In this document: positions 1 through 7,653 of the stretch, piece after piece | How the letters are laid out: every line of letters begins with the position of its first letter | Position numbering within the stretch: position 1 is the stretch's first letter | Source of the DNA: an uncultured Caulobacterales bacterium | Lineage (GTDB): Bacteria; Pseudomonadota; Alphaproteobacteria; Caulobacterales; Maricaulaceae | Assembly: GCA_938007945.1 (NCBI GenBank) | Contig: CALLME010000180.1 | Location: forward strand, 1 to 15,154 | Reading direction: 5' to 3' | DNA: 15,154 bases | The notes under the pieces: model-generated | The model's input: only the letters and a program-made list of their open reading frames with translations | Databases searched by the model: none | Told to the model about the DNA's origin: nothing | Program-made: the position numbers and the translations under genes

Positions 1-584
1 CCGATGAAAACCTCAATCGTATTACTGTCGCGGTCAAAATCTTGGTCATATATATGCTCGACCAATTCTGTACGCGAAATAACGCGACCCCGATGCATGG
101 CGAGATAGCTGATGAGACGAAATTCATGCGAGGTCAGCTTAATCGGATTTCCGTCGACAAAAGCGCGAGCGGCACGATTATCAACCATCAAGTCACCAAT
201 CTCTATCGTATCCGTCGAGTGCCCTGCCGCACGCCGCACAAGCGCGCGAAGCCGCGCAAGCAGCTCTTCCGTATGGAACGGCTTGGTGAGGTAATCATCC
301 GCGCCCGCATCAAAGCCCGCGACTTTCTCTGACCATTGGTCACGCGCCGTCAGGATAATAACAGGAAAGCTTTTCCCATCAGAGCGCCATTTTTGCAAAA
401 CGCTCACCCCGTCAATAAGGGGGAGGCCGAGGTCAAGAATAACTGCGTCATAAGGCTCTGTATCACCGAGAAAATGACCTTCTTCACCGTCGCTGGCGCT
501 ATCCACGGCATAGCCTGAATCTTTCAGCGCCTCTTCAAGCTGGCGTGATAGGTCAGGATCATCTTCGACAATAAGAATGCGCAT
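1..584 (-). CDS. OmpR/PhoP-family two-component response regulator (3' end cut by window edge)
   Basis: I translated this frame by hand. It starts at the ATG at 584-582 and stays open for 194 codons to the window edge. The N-terminal receiver domain (about residues 1-118) begins MRILIVEDDPDL and has all key residues: acidic pocket D8/D9, phospho-acceptor D51 in VILDLGLP, switch T79 in VIILTARD and K101 in DYLTKPF. An OmpR-type winged helix follows (from about residue 125; LTSHEFRL, HRGRVISRTELVEHIYD). The last 30 or so residues (recognition helix and wing) lie outside the window. It should be phosphorylated by a sensor kinase and bind direct repeats in DNA. A PepSY gene lies 77 bp upstream on the same strand, an arrangement common in PhoP/PhoQ-like loci, so a kinase gene probably follows beyond position 1. 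A GGGG stretch eight bases before the ATG is the only ribosome-binding signal. The target genes cannot be told from this fragment. Confidence 0.93.
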   Translation of the reverse strand, partial: MRILIVEDDPDLSRQLEEALKDSGYAVDSASDGEEGHFLGDTEPYDAVILDLGLPLIDGVSVLQKWRSDGKSFPVIILTARDQWSEKVAGFDAGADDYLTKPFHTEELLARLRALVRRAAGHSTDTIEIGDLMVDNRAARAFVDGNPIKLTSHEFRLISYLAMHRGRVISRTELVEHIYDQDFDRDSNTIEVFI

Positions 585-608
585 AGCGGCCCCAATTCAT
601 AAGTAGTC

Positions 609-621
609 AGTATAATATACT
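609..621 (-). promoter_or_regulatory. 13-bp perfect palindrome overlapping a possible -10 box upstream of the response regulator
   Basis: AGTATAATATACT is an odd-length perfect palindrome (AGTATA-A-TATACT). It is centred about 30 bp before the response-regulator ATG, in the 77-bp gap after the PepSY gene. Read on the minus strand it contains TATACT, one mismatch from a sigma-70 -10 box. No good -35 hexamer sits at the proper distance. It could be an operator over an activated promoter, or simply an AT-rich promoter core. Confidence 0.35.
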
Positions 622-661
622 CAAAAGCCGTAAAGGATTTAACTCTTTTATTGACTTAAGC

Positions 662-1009
662 CTAGTTAAGGACACGACCTGTAGCGGCGTCAATCAAAAC
701 ATCAATGACTTTACCATTTTTTTGGAGCATCCGAACACGGTACTGTCCTCCAGAGCGCGAAATGTCCACAAATTTGGCTCCGGGAACCCGTTGCGCGGCA
801 ATAGCCTTGGCTTTAGATGGAGAAATGGTGTTCTGAACGTAACGACTCAGGCGCTGAGGTGGCGCGTAAGACTGCACCCAAGGCGAAGACCGAGCTTGAG
901 GGTCAAATCTCACACCATATCCGTTGTTCGCGCTCGCCGTACTTGGCATAAGCATAGAAAGAACAGCTGCTGCTGCGAGAGTTGTGATATGTCGACGTGT
1001 AAAAGTCAT
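662..1009 (-). CDS. secreted PepSY-domain protein
   Basis: This 115-residue protein has a clear Sec-type signal peptide: a TRRH basic start, a hydrophobic stretch at residues 10-21, and a probable cleavage site after ASA (residues 25-27). The mature part should be periplasmic. After a proline- and arginine-rich linker, residues 60-115 match a single PepSY domain (SPSKAKAIAAQRVPGAKFVDI, then a beta hairpin ending IDAATGRVLN). PepSY domains are thought to bind or inhibit proteases or to act as sensory modules. Small secreted forms are often encoded beside PhoP/PhoQ-like systems, as here, so a role in signalling to the neighbouring two-component system is a fair inference but not shown. There is no Shine-Dalgarno sequence; a TATAGA element lies exactly six bases before the ATG. 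The twin arginine is not followed by a proper Tat motif. Confidence 0.85.
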   Translation of the reverse strand: MTFTRRHITTLAAAAVLSMLMPSTASANNGYGVRFDPQARSSPWVQSYAPPQRLSRYVQNTISPSKAKAIAAQRVPGAKFVDISRSGGQYRVRMLQKNGKVIDVLIDAATGRVLN

Positions 1010-1015
1010 ATTCTA

Positions 1016-1059
1016 TCTATATCGCCCCACCCCTGAACGAAATCTGAATGAACAGTTCA
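1016..1059 (-). promoter_or_regulatory. candidate response-regulator-controlled promoter of the PepSY gene
   Basis: On the plus strand CTGAACGAA (1033-1041) and CTGAATGAA (1044-1052) form a direct repeat with an exact 11-bp period and one mismatch. Next to it is a perfect palindrome, TGAACAGTTCA (1049-1059). An 11-bp direct repeat is the classical binding geometry of OmpR/PhoP/PhoB-family regulators. On the minus strand the repeat is followed at about the right distance by TATAGA (1021-1016), which could be the -10 box of an activated promoter without a -35. Regulation by the regulator encoded at 584-1 is an inference. Confidence 0.4.
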
Positions 1060-1089
1060 GAGTTGTAAATAGTTCATATCAAAGCAGAA

Positions 1090-2040
1090 TTAGCCCTGCA
1101 ATGCTTCGCGTGGGTTAAAATCGCCACTTGCCTGCGCCGCCCAGTCCTTAAGGGCGGCGTCATCTGGGTCGCTAAGCACGATATAAGGGCTCACAAGCAT
1201 ATCGCCGCCTGCGATACCTTTGCCCTTGAGGCGCATGGTTTTACCGCTATTGCTACCTGCCGGGATGTTGAGCGAAGCGCTGCCAGACGGCGTTGGGATT
1301 TTAACTTTCGCGCCGAGAAGCGCTTCTTTGAGCGAAATTGGTAAGCGAAGACGGATATTATTGTCTTCGCGGCTGAAATATTTATGCGGCTTTACGGTCA
1401 CCTCGACCTTTGCGTCACCTGTACGACCCCCATTTGTGCCAGCTCGTCCTTTACCTCGCAGTCGCAGGACGGCCCCGTCAACGACGCCCGCAGGGATGGT
1501 AACGTTTAGGCTTTCCCCGCCCGCCTTGATACGTTTTTTACCGCCGCCAACAGCCTCCAGAAAACTGAGCGTAACTTTATAGCGGACGTCTTTGCCCTTC
1601 TTGGGGGTCGCTTGAGCGCCGTAACCGCGGCGTCTTGGCCCGCCGGTCTGCGCGCCCATATTCATACCAAAAAGCGATGAAAAGAGGTCGGCCATATCGT
1701 CTTGACCGCCTGCGCCCCCAAAACCAGAGCCACCAAATCCTGTTTGTCTGAACGCCCCGCCGCCAAATGGATCGCGACCAAAAGGATTGCCCCCACCCGC
1801 AAAGGGATTCTGCGCTTGACCACTGCCGTCAACCTGCCCGCTATCATATTGCGCGCGCAGGTTTTTATCACTCAGCAAAGTGTAAGCTGCGCTGATTTCT
1901 TTAAATTGCTCAGCCTTCTTGGCGTCGCCAGGATTCACATCAGGGTGCAGCTTTTTAGCAAGCGCGCGATAAGCTTTGCGGATTTCTGCATCGCTTGCTG
2001 ATTTGGGTACGCCAAGTAATTTATAAGGGTCTTTCGCCAC
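1090..2040 (-). CDS. DnaJ-family co-chaperone, CbpA-like (type B, no zinc finger)
   Basis: The 316-residue protein starts with a J domain (residues 4-68) that carries the HPD motif at 32-34, which stimulates DnaK ATPase. Residues 70-135 are a glycine/phenylalanine-rich linker with repeated NPF and GFGG units, continuing into a Gly/Arg-rich stretch. The two C-terminal beta substrate-binding domains (about 145-305) follow directly, including VTIPAGVVDGAVLRLRGKG and LNIPAGSNSGKTMRLKGKG. The CxxCxGxG zinc repeats of true DnaJ are absent, so it belongs with CbpA-like proteins of about 300 residues. It should deliver unfolded clients to DnaK in the cytoplasm. The start is GTG, supported by a strong GGAGGT six bases upstream (2052-2047). 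It lies 49 bp behind the last GTA gene. Read-through from the GTA is possible, but a general cellular role is more likely. Confidence 0.93.
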   Translation of the reverse strand: MAKDPYKLLGVPKSASDAEIRKAYRALAKKLHPDVNPGDAKKAEQFKEISAAYTLLSDKNLRAQYDSGQVDGSGQAQNPFAGGGNPFGRDPFGGGAFRQTGFGGSGFGGAGGQDDMADLFSSLFGMNMGAQTGGPRRRGYGAQATPKKGKDVRYKVTLSFLEAVGGGKKRIKAGGESLNVTIPAGVVDGAVLRLRGKGRAGTNGGRTGDAKVEVTVKPHKYFSREDNNIRLRLPISLKEALLGAKVKIPTPSGSASLNIPAGSNSGKTMRLKGKGIAGGDMLVSPYIVLSDPDDAALKDWAAQASGDFNPREALQG

Positions 2041-2048
2041 GTCTATAC

Positions 2049-2081
2049 CTCCGCTCCCTATGTAGGAAAGCGCAGGCGGAG
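2049..2081 (-). promoter_or_regulatory. inverted repeat that could mask the dnaJ-like ribosome-binding site
   Basis: In the 49-bp gap between g15 and the DnaJ-like gene, CTCCGC (2081-2076, minus strand) can pair with GCGGAG (2054-2049). The second arm contains most of the GGAGGT Shine-Dalgarno sequence (2052-2047). On a read-through transcript from the GTA this 6-bp GC-rich stem would hide the ribosome-binding site. That would suit a heat-responsive chaperone gene, but the loop is about 21 nt and the fold is unproven. Confidence 0.35.
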
Positions 2082-2086
2082 TGCAA
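2059..2086 (-). promoter_or_regulatory. weak sigma-70-like promoter candidate before the DnaJ-like gene
   Basis: TTGCAC (2086-2081) and TACATA (2064-2059) on the minus strand are 16 bp apart, with the GGAGGT ribosome-binding site just downstream. The -35 is fair (5 of 6 to TTGACA) and the -10 is poor. If used, the transcript would start near 2052 and lack the upstream arm of the masking stem, so the two ideas exclude each other. Confidence 0.28.
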
Positions 2087-2089
2087 TAG

Positions 2090-5000
2090 TCAGAGAAGCG
2101 GCATGCTTAGCGCGGAACCAAAGCCATATTCCGTAGACCCTTGGGCAATTTCAAGGCGATCAAGGTCTAGAGTTTTAAGTGAGGCAGACGTCGTGTCTGT
2201 CTCTACGCGCTCTATTAGTTCTCCGTCGCGATATCCCTTAACTTGAAAGAGCGAGACGTCCTCGCCAAGCGGCGTATCAAGCCCAGACCAGTATTGTCCA
2301 ACGGCACGCGATCGCCTTATCCAACTGACCTGCAAAGCATCTCCAGACTGAACGACTTTCGCATGGACAGGTGAGAGCGGGCGCAAATGACGGGCTTCAT
2401 ATGTCAATGTAAGCGGCTCAGAGGCGCGCCCTGCGGCCACAGAGTTAAGCGTAATCGCTTCGCCTCTATCTTGGGTCATGGCTAAATTTTCTAGCCCCTG
2501 CCCTAACCAGACAATGCGCGCACCCCCTTCGATGTCGCCCATATCAACATCTGTGCCGTAAAGACCGCGCAGTAAATGCCGAGCATAATAACGGCCCTGC
2601 CCAATAAGTGTGAGCGACGCGATTTGGAGTATTTCCCAAGCCTCACCCACTTGTACGGCGAATTTATTAGCGCCCGAAAGAATATCGCCTTCATTGACCG
2701 CGCTGAAATCTTCACGTGAGAGAGTAAACTCGAACGCCGCTTTATGATCAAAACGTCCGACGGGGCCCGCGCCAAAAGGCGTTTGGATGCGTCCGTGGAT
2801 TAATGGCTGAGTGACGGAAACAGACGACTCATTAAGACTAATTTGCGCTCTATTGAACGGTACTAAAATCACGCCAACCAACGGCCCAGAGCGCGGCGTG
2901 TCTTTAAAATTTGGAATATCAAGGCACACGATTTCTGGTTTAGGCGACCAGGCCACATCGGGCACAATTGTAGGTGTCGTCACAGCAACGCGCGGATTTG
3001 CAGCTTGTGCATCTGAAGCCGCCCGCGCATTTACGCGGCTCGGCGCGCCTTCTGAGCCTGAACGGTCAAGACCTGTAATCTGCCACGTGCCTGATTGACC
3101 TGGCACGGTGACGCGGTCACCAACTTCTAAACGGAGTTGTGTGTGCGGCACAGCAAAACTAATAGATTGGTCCAGCTCTGTCGCGCGCGACAGCAGACGC
3201 TCGGAACTGAGTCTCGCAAAACCCGCATCCATTACAATTGGTACGCTGACATCTAATATACGAACGGTCTCAGCCTTTAAATTACGCGCAAACAAGCTCG
3301 CTGTCTGATGATCGCGCGCGCCGTCAATGTAATAGAGACGCATATCAAGGACACGTCCTTCAGGGTCGTCTTTAACGCGCGAAATAACCGCTTGTCCGGT
3401 CTCAAACTTCACCACATCATCAAAGGTGAGATTAATATCTGCGGCGCCGTCTTGGGCTTTAAAAAACAAACTGTCTGCGCGCTCAACCATATCAAAGCCG
3501 TAAATCATCGCAAGCGGGCCAAGGGCGGCGCGCGTACTCATCGGACGGTCGAGCATAAAGCCTTCAAGCACACCTGTAATATCTGAAACATCCACCGCGC
3601 TGACCCCGCTTTTGAGCACGAGGTCGCGCACGACATCTGCCACAAGCACAAGCCCCGTGCGCCCCGTCAGCCAATGTCCAAGCTCCCAATTGGGGCCATC
3701 TGCCCACACATCTGTTCGCGCAGGAAAGTCAGGATAAGGTCGCGCGTCCCAACACCAGACATGCGTGGCGTCCATGTCTATCATGCGGCCGTCATAAATA
3801 TCTGAGGCCGGATTATTTAGACCTTGGCTGTAAAAACCAAGGAAAGCTTCAAGATAACGCCTTTGGATAAGATCATCACGCGTCCCGCCTGAAAAATACG
3901 GCAAAGCAGACTCCGCGCTTTTTGGGTCATAAAAAACATTGGGCTGGTTCGCGCCCTTGTCAATCGCGGGGCATCCAATCTCTGTCAGCCAAAAGGGTTT
4001 ACTCCGGGGCACCCAAGGGGTCTGGGTTGTTTCCTCGCCGTTCAAACGATTAATGTGGGGGTTATACCACCAATTAAATAAATCCTTATAGCGAAACACC
4101 CAGCTTTTTTGATAGGCAAGATCAGAAATAGCCGTACGTATCTGTGCGGTACGATCTTCCTCGGATTTATAATAGAAATCAAATCCCTCGCCTTTGCGTA
4201 CGTTTGTCGCAAGATAATCTGAGTCATAAATTGAGGGACTAATATCCGCATCTAGGTGCAGGCCCTCTCGCCAATCAGCCAGCGGGAAGTAAGCATCAAT
4301 CCCAACGCCGTCTAAATTAATATCAGCCCATAATGCGTCGAGGTGAAAGTTGACATCCCCAAGACCGTCACTCGGATGGTGCCCAAAATATTCAGACCAA
4401 TCTGCTGCATAAGAGAGTTGGGTGTTTGGCAAGACTAAGCGCACATCCGCGAGCAGATCTCGTAGCTTTTGCACCGCAGGATATTCCGTGCGTGTACTGC
4501 GGATTGTAGTGAGGCCGACCATCTCTGAACTGATTACAAAGCGCTCAACCCCACCCGCAATCTGCGCAAGTTTAGCATAGTGCAAAATAAAGCGTCGCAA
4601 ACTTGTCTCTGTTCCGTTATAGCTTACCGCCTGACCGATTTGACCAAAATCACGGGGCGCCGCCTGTCCAAAGAACGTCTCGACTTGTGCACTCGCATCT
4701 GCGGTCTGATCCACCGTGTCCTCTTGCCCCGCCGCAGGATGGCAGGTGATACGCCCACGCCAAGGAAACTTGGCTTGAGCCCCACCGCCATAAGGATCAG
4801 GCAAGCTATTGCCCTCAGGGATATCCATTAAAATAAAGGGGTAAATCGTGATGTGATAACCACGCTTTTTTAGCGTTTCTATGGCTTGTAGGATAGACTG
4901 GTCAGACGGTGTACCGCCATAAACAGGACGGTTCTCACTGTCGGTGCTAATTAGATAAGCCTCTTCACGCGTTTCCGACCCGACACGCCATTCCCCGCCT

Positions 5001-5896
5001 TCAACTAATCGCGTACGGCTCTCAACACCCGGGCGCAGCTTGCACTCGCCGACACGCAAATCATCTCCAAACCAGCTGATGACAAGAGACACATTACGGC
5101 AGGCGGGCAACGCGGTCTCTAACTGATCTAGCGCCAATACTATATCGCTCTGCCCCGAGATATTATTCATATTCACAGCCTTGGCCGCCCCAGGCGAAGA
5201 GATGTCTTCGATAATATCAGTGCTGTATGTAAACTCACCAGATGAGGGCAAAAGGTGCACGCCTGTTACTTGGTCTTCAAGGCGCGGTACGTCCGAGTAA
5301 GACGGCGGTACGCGCGTCACTTCGGCATTAAATTGTGGCATACGCCCACCGTAGTCATCAAGCGGAAAATCTTCAAACACAATATAGGCCGTCCCACGAA
5401 AGGCGGGGACGTCACCCCCAAGACCATCAATGGCGCTAATAATAGGGTCAGGGAGTTGAGTCTCATTTCCTAAATAAATACGGTGAGTCAGCCCCATAAT
5501 ACGTAGGGGCTGCCCATTAACCCAAATCTTATCGACGCTTCTAATTTCGCCTTCACAAAGACCCAGAGCGAAGCTCATGGAATAGCTATAGTCTTTTTGT
5601 TTTGGGCCGCCCTTCCCACCGACGCGTTCTGTCTTCACAGTTTCCTTAATGCGAGAGGCCCAAATCACTTGGCCTGCGACGCGCACACGGCCATAGCTAC
5701 GTGGTATAGCTGTGCCGTCTCGTGACGTCATTAGCTTGAAATCTTGCAAGCGCGGGCCTTCAAAGACGCGGTTATCAAAGAGCTGACTTATCGCGCTATT
5801 GGCAAATGACATGGCGGCGCTGGAGGCGGTTTGGACAAGTGCGCTGCCGAGGGATTGGCCGATAGACTGAACGCCAGAAACGACAAGAGTGCTCAT
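2090..5896 (-). CDS. GTA host-contact tail protein g15 ('megatron'), with TIM-barrel domain
   Basis: This 1268-residue protein is close to the roughly 1300 residues of RcGTA g15 (Rcc01698). Residues 1-250 form the N-terminal tail-hub-like part, which starts hydrophobic and Ser/Ala-rich. Residues about 425-745 match the GTA TIM-barrel-like (glycoside hydrolase-like) domain, with acidic residues at typical positions: E458 in VISSEMVGL, D499 and E502 in AADWSEYF, and E639 in FWLTEIGCPA. A putative phage tail domain covers about 755-960, and the Rcc01698-type C-terminal domain follows, with the LLRGLYGTD signature at 1108-1116. In RcGTA this protein sits at the baseplate centre and contacts or penetrates the recipient envelope; the barrel may cut surface glycans or peptidoglycan. 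The ATG overlaps the g14 stop by 4 bp (ATGA). It is the last GTA gene here. No frameshift or internal stop is seen. Confidence 0.95.
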   Translation of the reverse strand: MSTLVVSGVQSIGQSLGSALVQTASSAAMSFANSAISQLFDNRVFEGPRLQDFKLMTSRDGTAIPRSYGRVRVAGQVIWASRIKETVKTERVGGKGGPKQKDYSYSMSFALGLCEGEIRSVDKIWVNGQPLRIMGLTHRIYLGNETQLPDPIISAIDGLGGDVPAFRGTAYIVFEDFPLDDYGGRMPQFNAEVTRVPPSYSDVPRLEDQVTGVHLLPSSGEFTYSTDIIEDISSPGAAKAVNMNNISGQSDIVLALDQLETALPACRNVSLVISWFGDDLRVGECKLRPGVESRTRLVEGGEWRVGSETREEAYLISTDSENRPVYGGTPSDQSILQAIETLKKRGYHITIYPFILMDIPEGNSLPDPYGGGAQAKFPWRGRITCHPAAGQEDTVDQTADASAQVETFFGQAAPRDFGQIGQAVSYNGTETSLRRFILHYAKLAQIAGGVERFVISSEMVGLTTIRSTRTEYPAVQKLRDLLADVRLVLPNTQLSYAADWSEYFGHHPSDGLGDVNFHLDALWADINLDGVGIDAYFPLADWREGLHLDADISPSIYDSDYLATNVRKGEGFDFYYKSEEDRTAQIRTAISDLAYQKSWVFRYKDLFNWWYNPHINRLNGEETTQTPWVPRSKPFWLTEIGCPAIDKGANQPNVFYDPKSAESALPYFSGGTRDDLIQRRYLEAFLGFYSQGLNNPASDIYDGRMIDMDATHVWCWDARPYPDFPARTDVWADGPNWELGHWLTGRTGLVLVADVVRDLVLKSGVSAVDVSDITGVLEGFMLDRPMSTRAALGPLAMIYGFDMVERADSLFFKAQDGAADINLTFDDVVKFETGQAVISRVKDDPEGRVLDMRLYYIDGARDHQTASLFARNLKAETVRILDVSVPIVMDAGFARLSSERLLSRATELDQSISFAVPHTQLRLEVGDRVTVPGQSGTWQITGLDRSGSEGAPSRVNARAASDAQAANPRVAVTTPTIVPDVAWSPKPEIVCLDIPNFKDTPRSGPLVGVILVPFNRAQISLNESSVSVTQPLIHGRIQTPFGAGPVGRFDHKAAFEFTLSREDFSAVNEGDILSGANKFAVQVGEAWEILQIASLTLIGQGRYYARHLLRGLYGTDVDMGDIEGGARIVWLGQGLENLAMTQDRGEAITLNSVAAGRASEPLTLTYEARHLRPLSPVHAKVVQSGDALQVSWIRRSRAVGQYWSGLDTPLGEDVSLFQVKGYRDGELIERVETDTTSASLKTLDLDRLEIAQGSTEYGFGSALSMPLL

Positions 5897-6348
5897 GTGA
5901 AACTTTCTAATTCTGGGAAGGCAAAGCTATAGACGTGACGCTTTTGCCAATAGGGTACGAGATAGCTTTCCACGACTGCGCGGCCCCAATATGCATGAAT
6001 GATTGTGTTGTCAGTTGCTTTGATGGCGATATGTTTACAAGGCGCGTCCGCGCTCATACGAAACAGCATAACATGTCCCGGAAGGGTGTGATTAAAATCT
6101 ATTTCAGTGAGATAATTTTGCGCTGCAATTAATAGCGTTTCCTCGCCGCGCGCTTCCGCCCAATCAGGGGTATAGGGCGGGATAGGGGCGGGTTCGCTGC
6201 CATAAATTTCTCGCCACACACCACGAATTAGTCCAAGGCAGTCTGCCCCGACAGTGTGCAAGCTCGCTTGATGACGATAGGGCGTATCAATCCAGCGGTA
6301 AGCTTCTGTAACGATGCGTTGTTTCAGAACGGCCTCTTCAACTGCCAT
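5893..6348 (-). CDS. GTA NlpC/P60-family peptidase g14
   Basis: At 151 residues the protein has the usual length of RcGTA g14 (Rcc01697). It is an NlpC/P60-type cysteine peptidase: the nucleophile is C37 in GADCLGLIRGVW, the catalytic histidine is probably H105 in CKHIAIK, and H118 in IIHAYWGR is a likely third residue. Proteins of this kind sit in the tail tip and cut peptidoglycan stem peptides so that DNA can cross the recipient cell wall. There is no signal peptide, as expected for a particle component. The ATG shares one base with the g13 stop (TAATG), and the stop overlaps the g15 start as ATGA, so translation of all three tail-tip genes is probably coupled. All active-site residues are present, so it is likely to be active. 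Confidence 0.94.
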   Translation of the reverse strand: MAVEEAVLKQRIVTEAYRWIDTPYRHQASLHTVGADCLGLIRGVWREIYGSEPAPIPPYTPDWAEARGEETLLIAAQNYLTEIDFNHTLPGHVMLFRMSADAPCKHIAIKATDNTIIHAYWGRAVVESYLVPYWQKRHVYSFAFPELESFT

Positions 6349-7016
6349 TATAAAATATCCTGATAGCGCGATCCACCGTCTCGCCTATCTGTCTCAAGCG
6401 GGGCCGCCGTCAGCGCGTCATCACCAATTAAATACGGAAAGCCGCGAAAGTTAATGAGATTATTAAATATTTCTTTGCAGGCTTGATAACTGCGTGGACA
6501 TTGCGTGCCGGCTGCAAAATTAGCCGCATTCAGTCCGCAGCGCGCATCGCCAAAACTTGCGTCGCAAATGCGCGAGAAAACGCGCCCTTGTGTGCGGTCA
6601 AGTTTGGCCCCTTCGCCAATCCACTCAGCTTCAAAATAATTATCTTGCTGTGTGATTTTGCCAAGCTGTCCGCGCGTCAGAGCTTGCCTTTGCGAAAGGT
6701 CTTGCCAGTTAATTAATTCGCAGGTCAGAGTTGCCCCGTCATAAAGCCCCGCATTAATATCATCTGTTGAAATTCTCGTGTCTGATAGCACGCTTTTGAC
6801 GTGACCATTATCAATTGAAAAGCCGAGCGAGCCATCTGTATCGCCGCCGCTCATCCCGCTCATCGCTTGATAATCAAGGCCGTCGATGACGAGCGTTTGG
6901 TCATGATCAGTAAAGCCCAAGCGCTGACCGTCTGCGCGCGTAATTGTCCAAATATGGCAAAGTGTTGTTGCCCTGCTCTTAATATGAGCCGTAAGTAGAG
7001 GTGTAAGATTACGCAT
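6348..7016 (-). CDS. GTA baseplate hub protein g13 (DUF2163, phage BR0599 family)
   Basis: I place the start at the ATG at 7016 (222 residues, MRNLTPLL), because it overlaps the g12 stop by 8 bp; the frame is open further upstream but that part lies inside g12 and looks non-coding. The protein matches the DUF2163/BR0599 family and RcGTA hub protein Rcc01696. The N-terminal half has family motifs (GFTDHDQTL, DGLDYQAMSGMS). The C-terminal part has four cysteines at 151, 160, 173 and 180 followed by INFRGFPYLIGDD. The C-x8-C and C-x6-C spacings equal those of the [4Fe-4S] ligands of phage lambda tail-tip protein gpL, so an iron-sulfur cluster is likely. The hub links the distal tail ring to the megatron. 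The protein is complete and typical. Confidence 0.94.
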   Translation of the reverse strand: MRNLTPLLTAHIKSRATTLCHIWTITRADGQRLGFTDHDQTLVIDGLDYQAMSGMSGGDTDGSLGFSIDNGHVKSVLSDTRISTDDINAGLYDGATLTCELINWQDLSQRQALTRGQLGKITQQDNYFEAEWIGEGAKLDRTQGRVFSRICDASFGDARCGLNAANFAAGTQCPRSYQACKEIFNNLINFRGFPYLIGDDALTAAPLETDRRDGGSRYQDIL

Positions 7017-7644
7017 CAAACACCTCCACAAGCGGCACTTGCGCAATCTCGCCAGCACCAAAAGCTTCGAGACTAAGTTCCAAACGGTCAGTTCCGAATC
7101 TCACGGGCACATGAAACGCATAGCCTGCCGAAATCACTACACCCTCATTTGGCGGTGCGCTGAATGACAAGAGGCCAGTCTGTATATTGACGGCATAATC
7201 AAAAGGGTTAAGCACTGCGCCGTCAATTGCCACGCTGACTGTTCCGTCTACGAATTTCGTAATGGGCCGCCGAGACTGCCCTGCCACGTCACTGTAATTT
7301 TTATAAATCAGAAACTCAGTCTCAGCTCCATCACCTACGGCTACGACTTGGTCTGTCGCGCTTGGTGTTTCGTCGATATCACAAGACAAATGATCGACTG
7401 GGTCTTTAAATCGAAAGCTGTAAAGCTGCCCCCCACGCGCCTCAAAAAAGCTGATGAGGGTTTGCAAGTCCTTATGGGATTTAACGCCAGCCGCCGCATT
7501 ATAGCTGCGCCGAGAAAAAGCGTGAGGATTATTGCGGTGCTCGCCGCCGCTCGCCAGTTGCGTAATTTGCGTTTTGCGAGTCGGCCCACCGCTCGCGCCA
7601 AAGGCAAGGCTCAGTGGAAAAACGACGTCATGAAATGAGCTCAT
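7009..7644 (-). CDS. GTA distal tail protein g12 (DUF2460)
   Basis: The 211-residue product matches the DUF2460 family (RcGTA Rcc01695), the distal tail ring that joins the tail tube to the hub. Recognisable parts are the opening FHDVVFPLSLAFGASGGP, a central HAFSRRSYNAAAGVKS segment (residues 41-56) and ISFFEARGGQLYSFRFKDP (64-82). This is the conserved N-terminal block of the family. The rest is predicted mainly beta, including a repeat-like VAIDGAVLNPFDY turn. It begins nine bases after the g11 stop, with AAGGG in that gap as a ribosome-binding site, and ends with an 8-bp overlap into g13. Length and content are normal for the family. Confidence 0.93.
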   Translation of the reverse strand: MSSFHDVVFPLSLAFGASGGPTRKTQITQLASGGEHRNNPHAFSRRSYNAAAGVKSHKDLQTLISFFEARGGQLYSFRFKDPVDHLSCDIDETPSATDQVVAVGDGAETEFLIYKNYSDVAGQSRRPITKFVDGTVSVAIDGAVLNPFDYAVNIQTGLLSFSAPPNEGVVISAGYAFHVPVRFGTDRLELSLEAFGAGEIAQVPLVEVFDA

Positions 7645-7653
7645 AATCTGCCC

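Noticed and set aside
656..669. TTAA-N6-TTAA resembling a CtrA site upstream of the response regulator
   Set aside because: The spacing is six, not seven, bases, and it overlaps the end of the PepSY coding sequence; in AT-rich sequence this is easily chance.
7017..7061. Longer start for g13 (15 more codons)
   Set aside because: The extension lies inside g12, is Arg/Cys/Leu-rich and unlike the family; the ATG at 7016 with 8-bp overlap fits the cluster.
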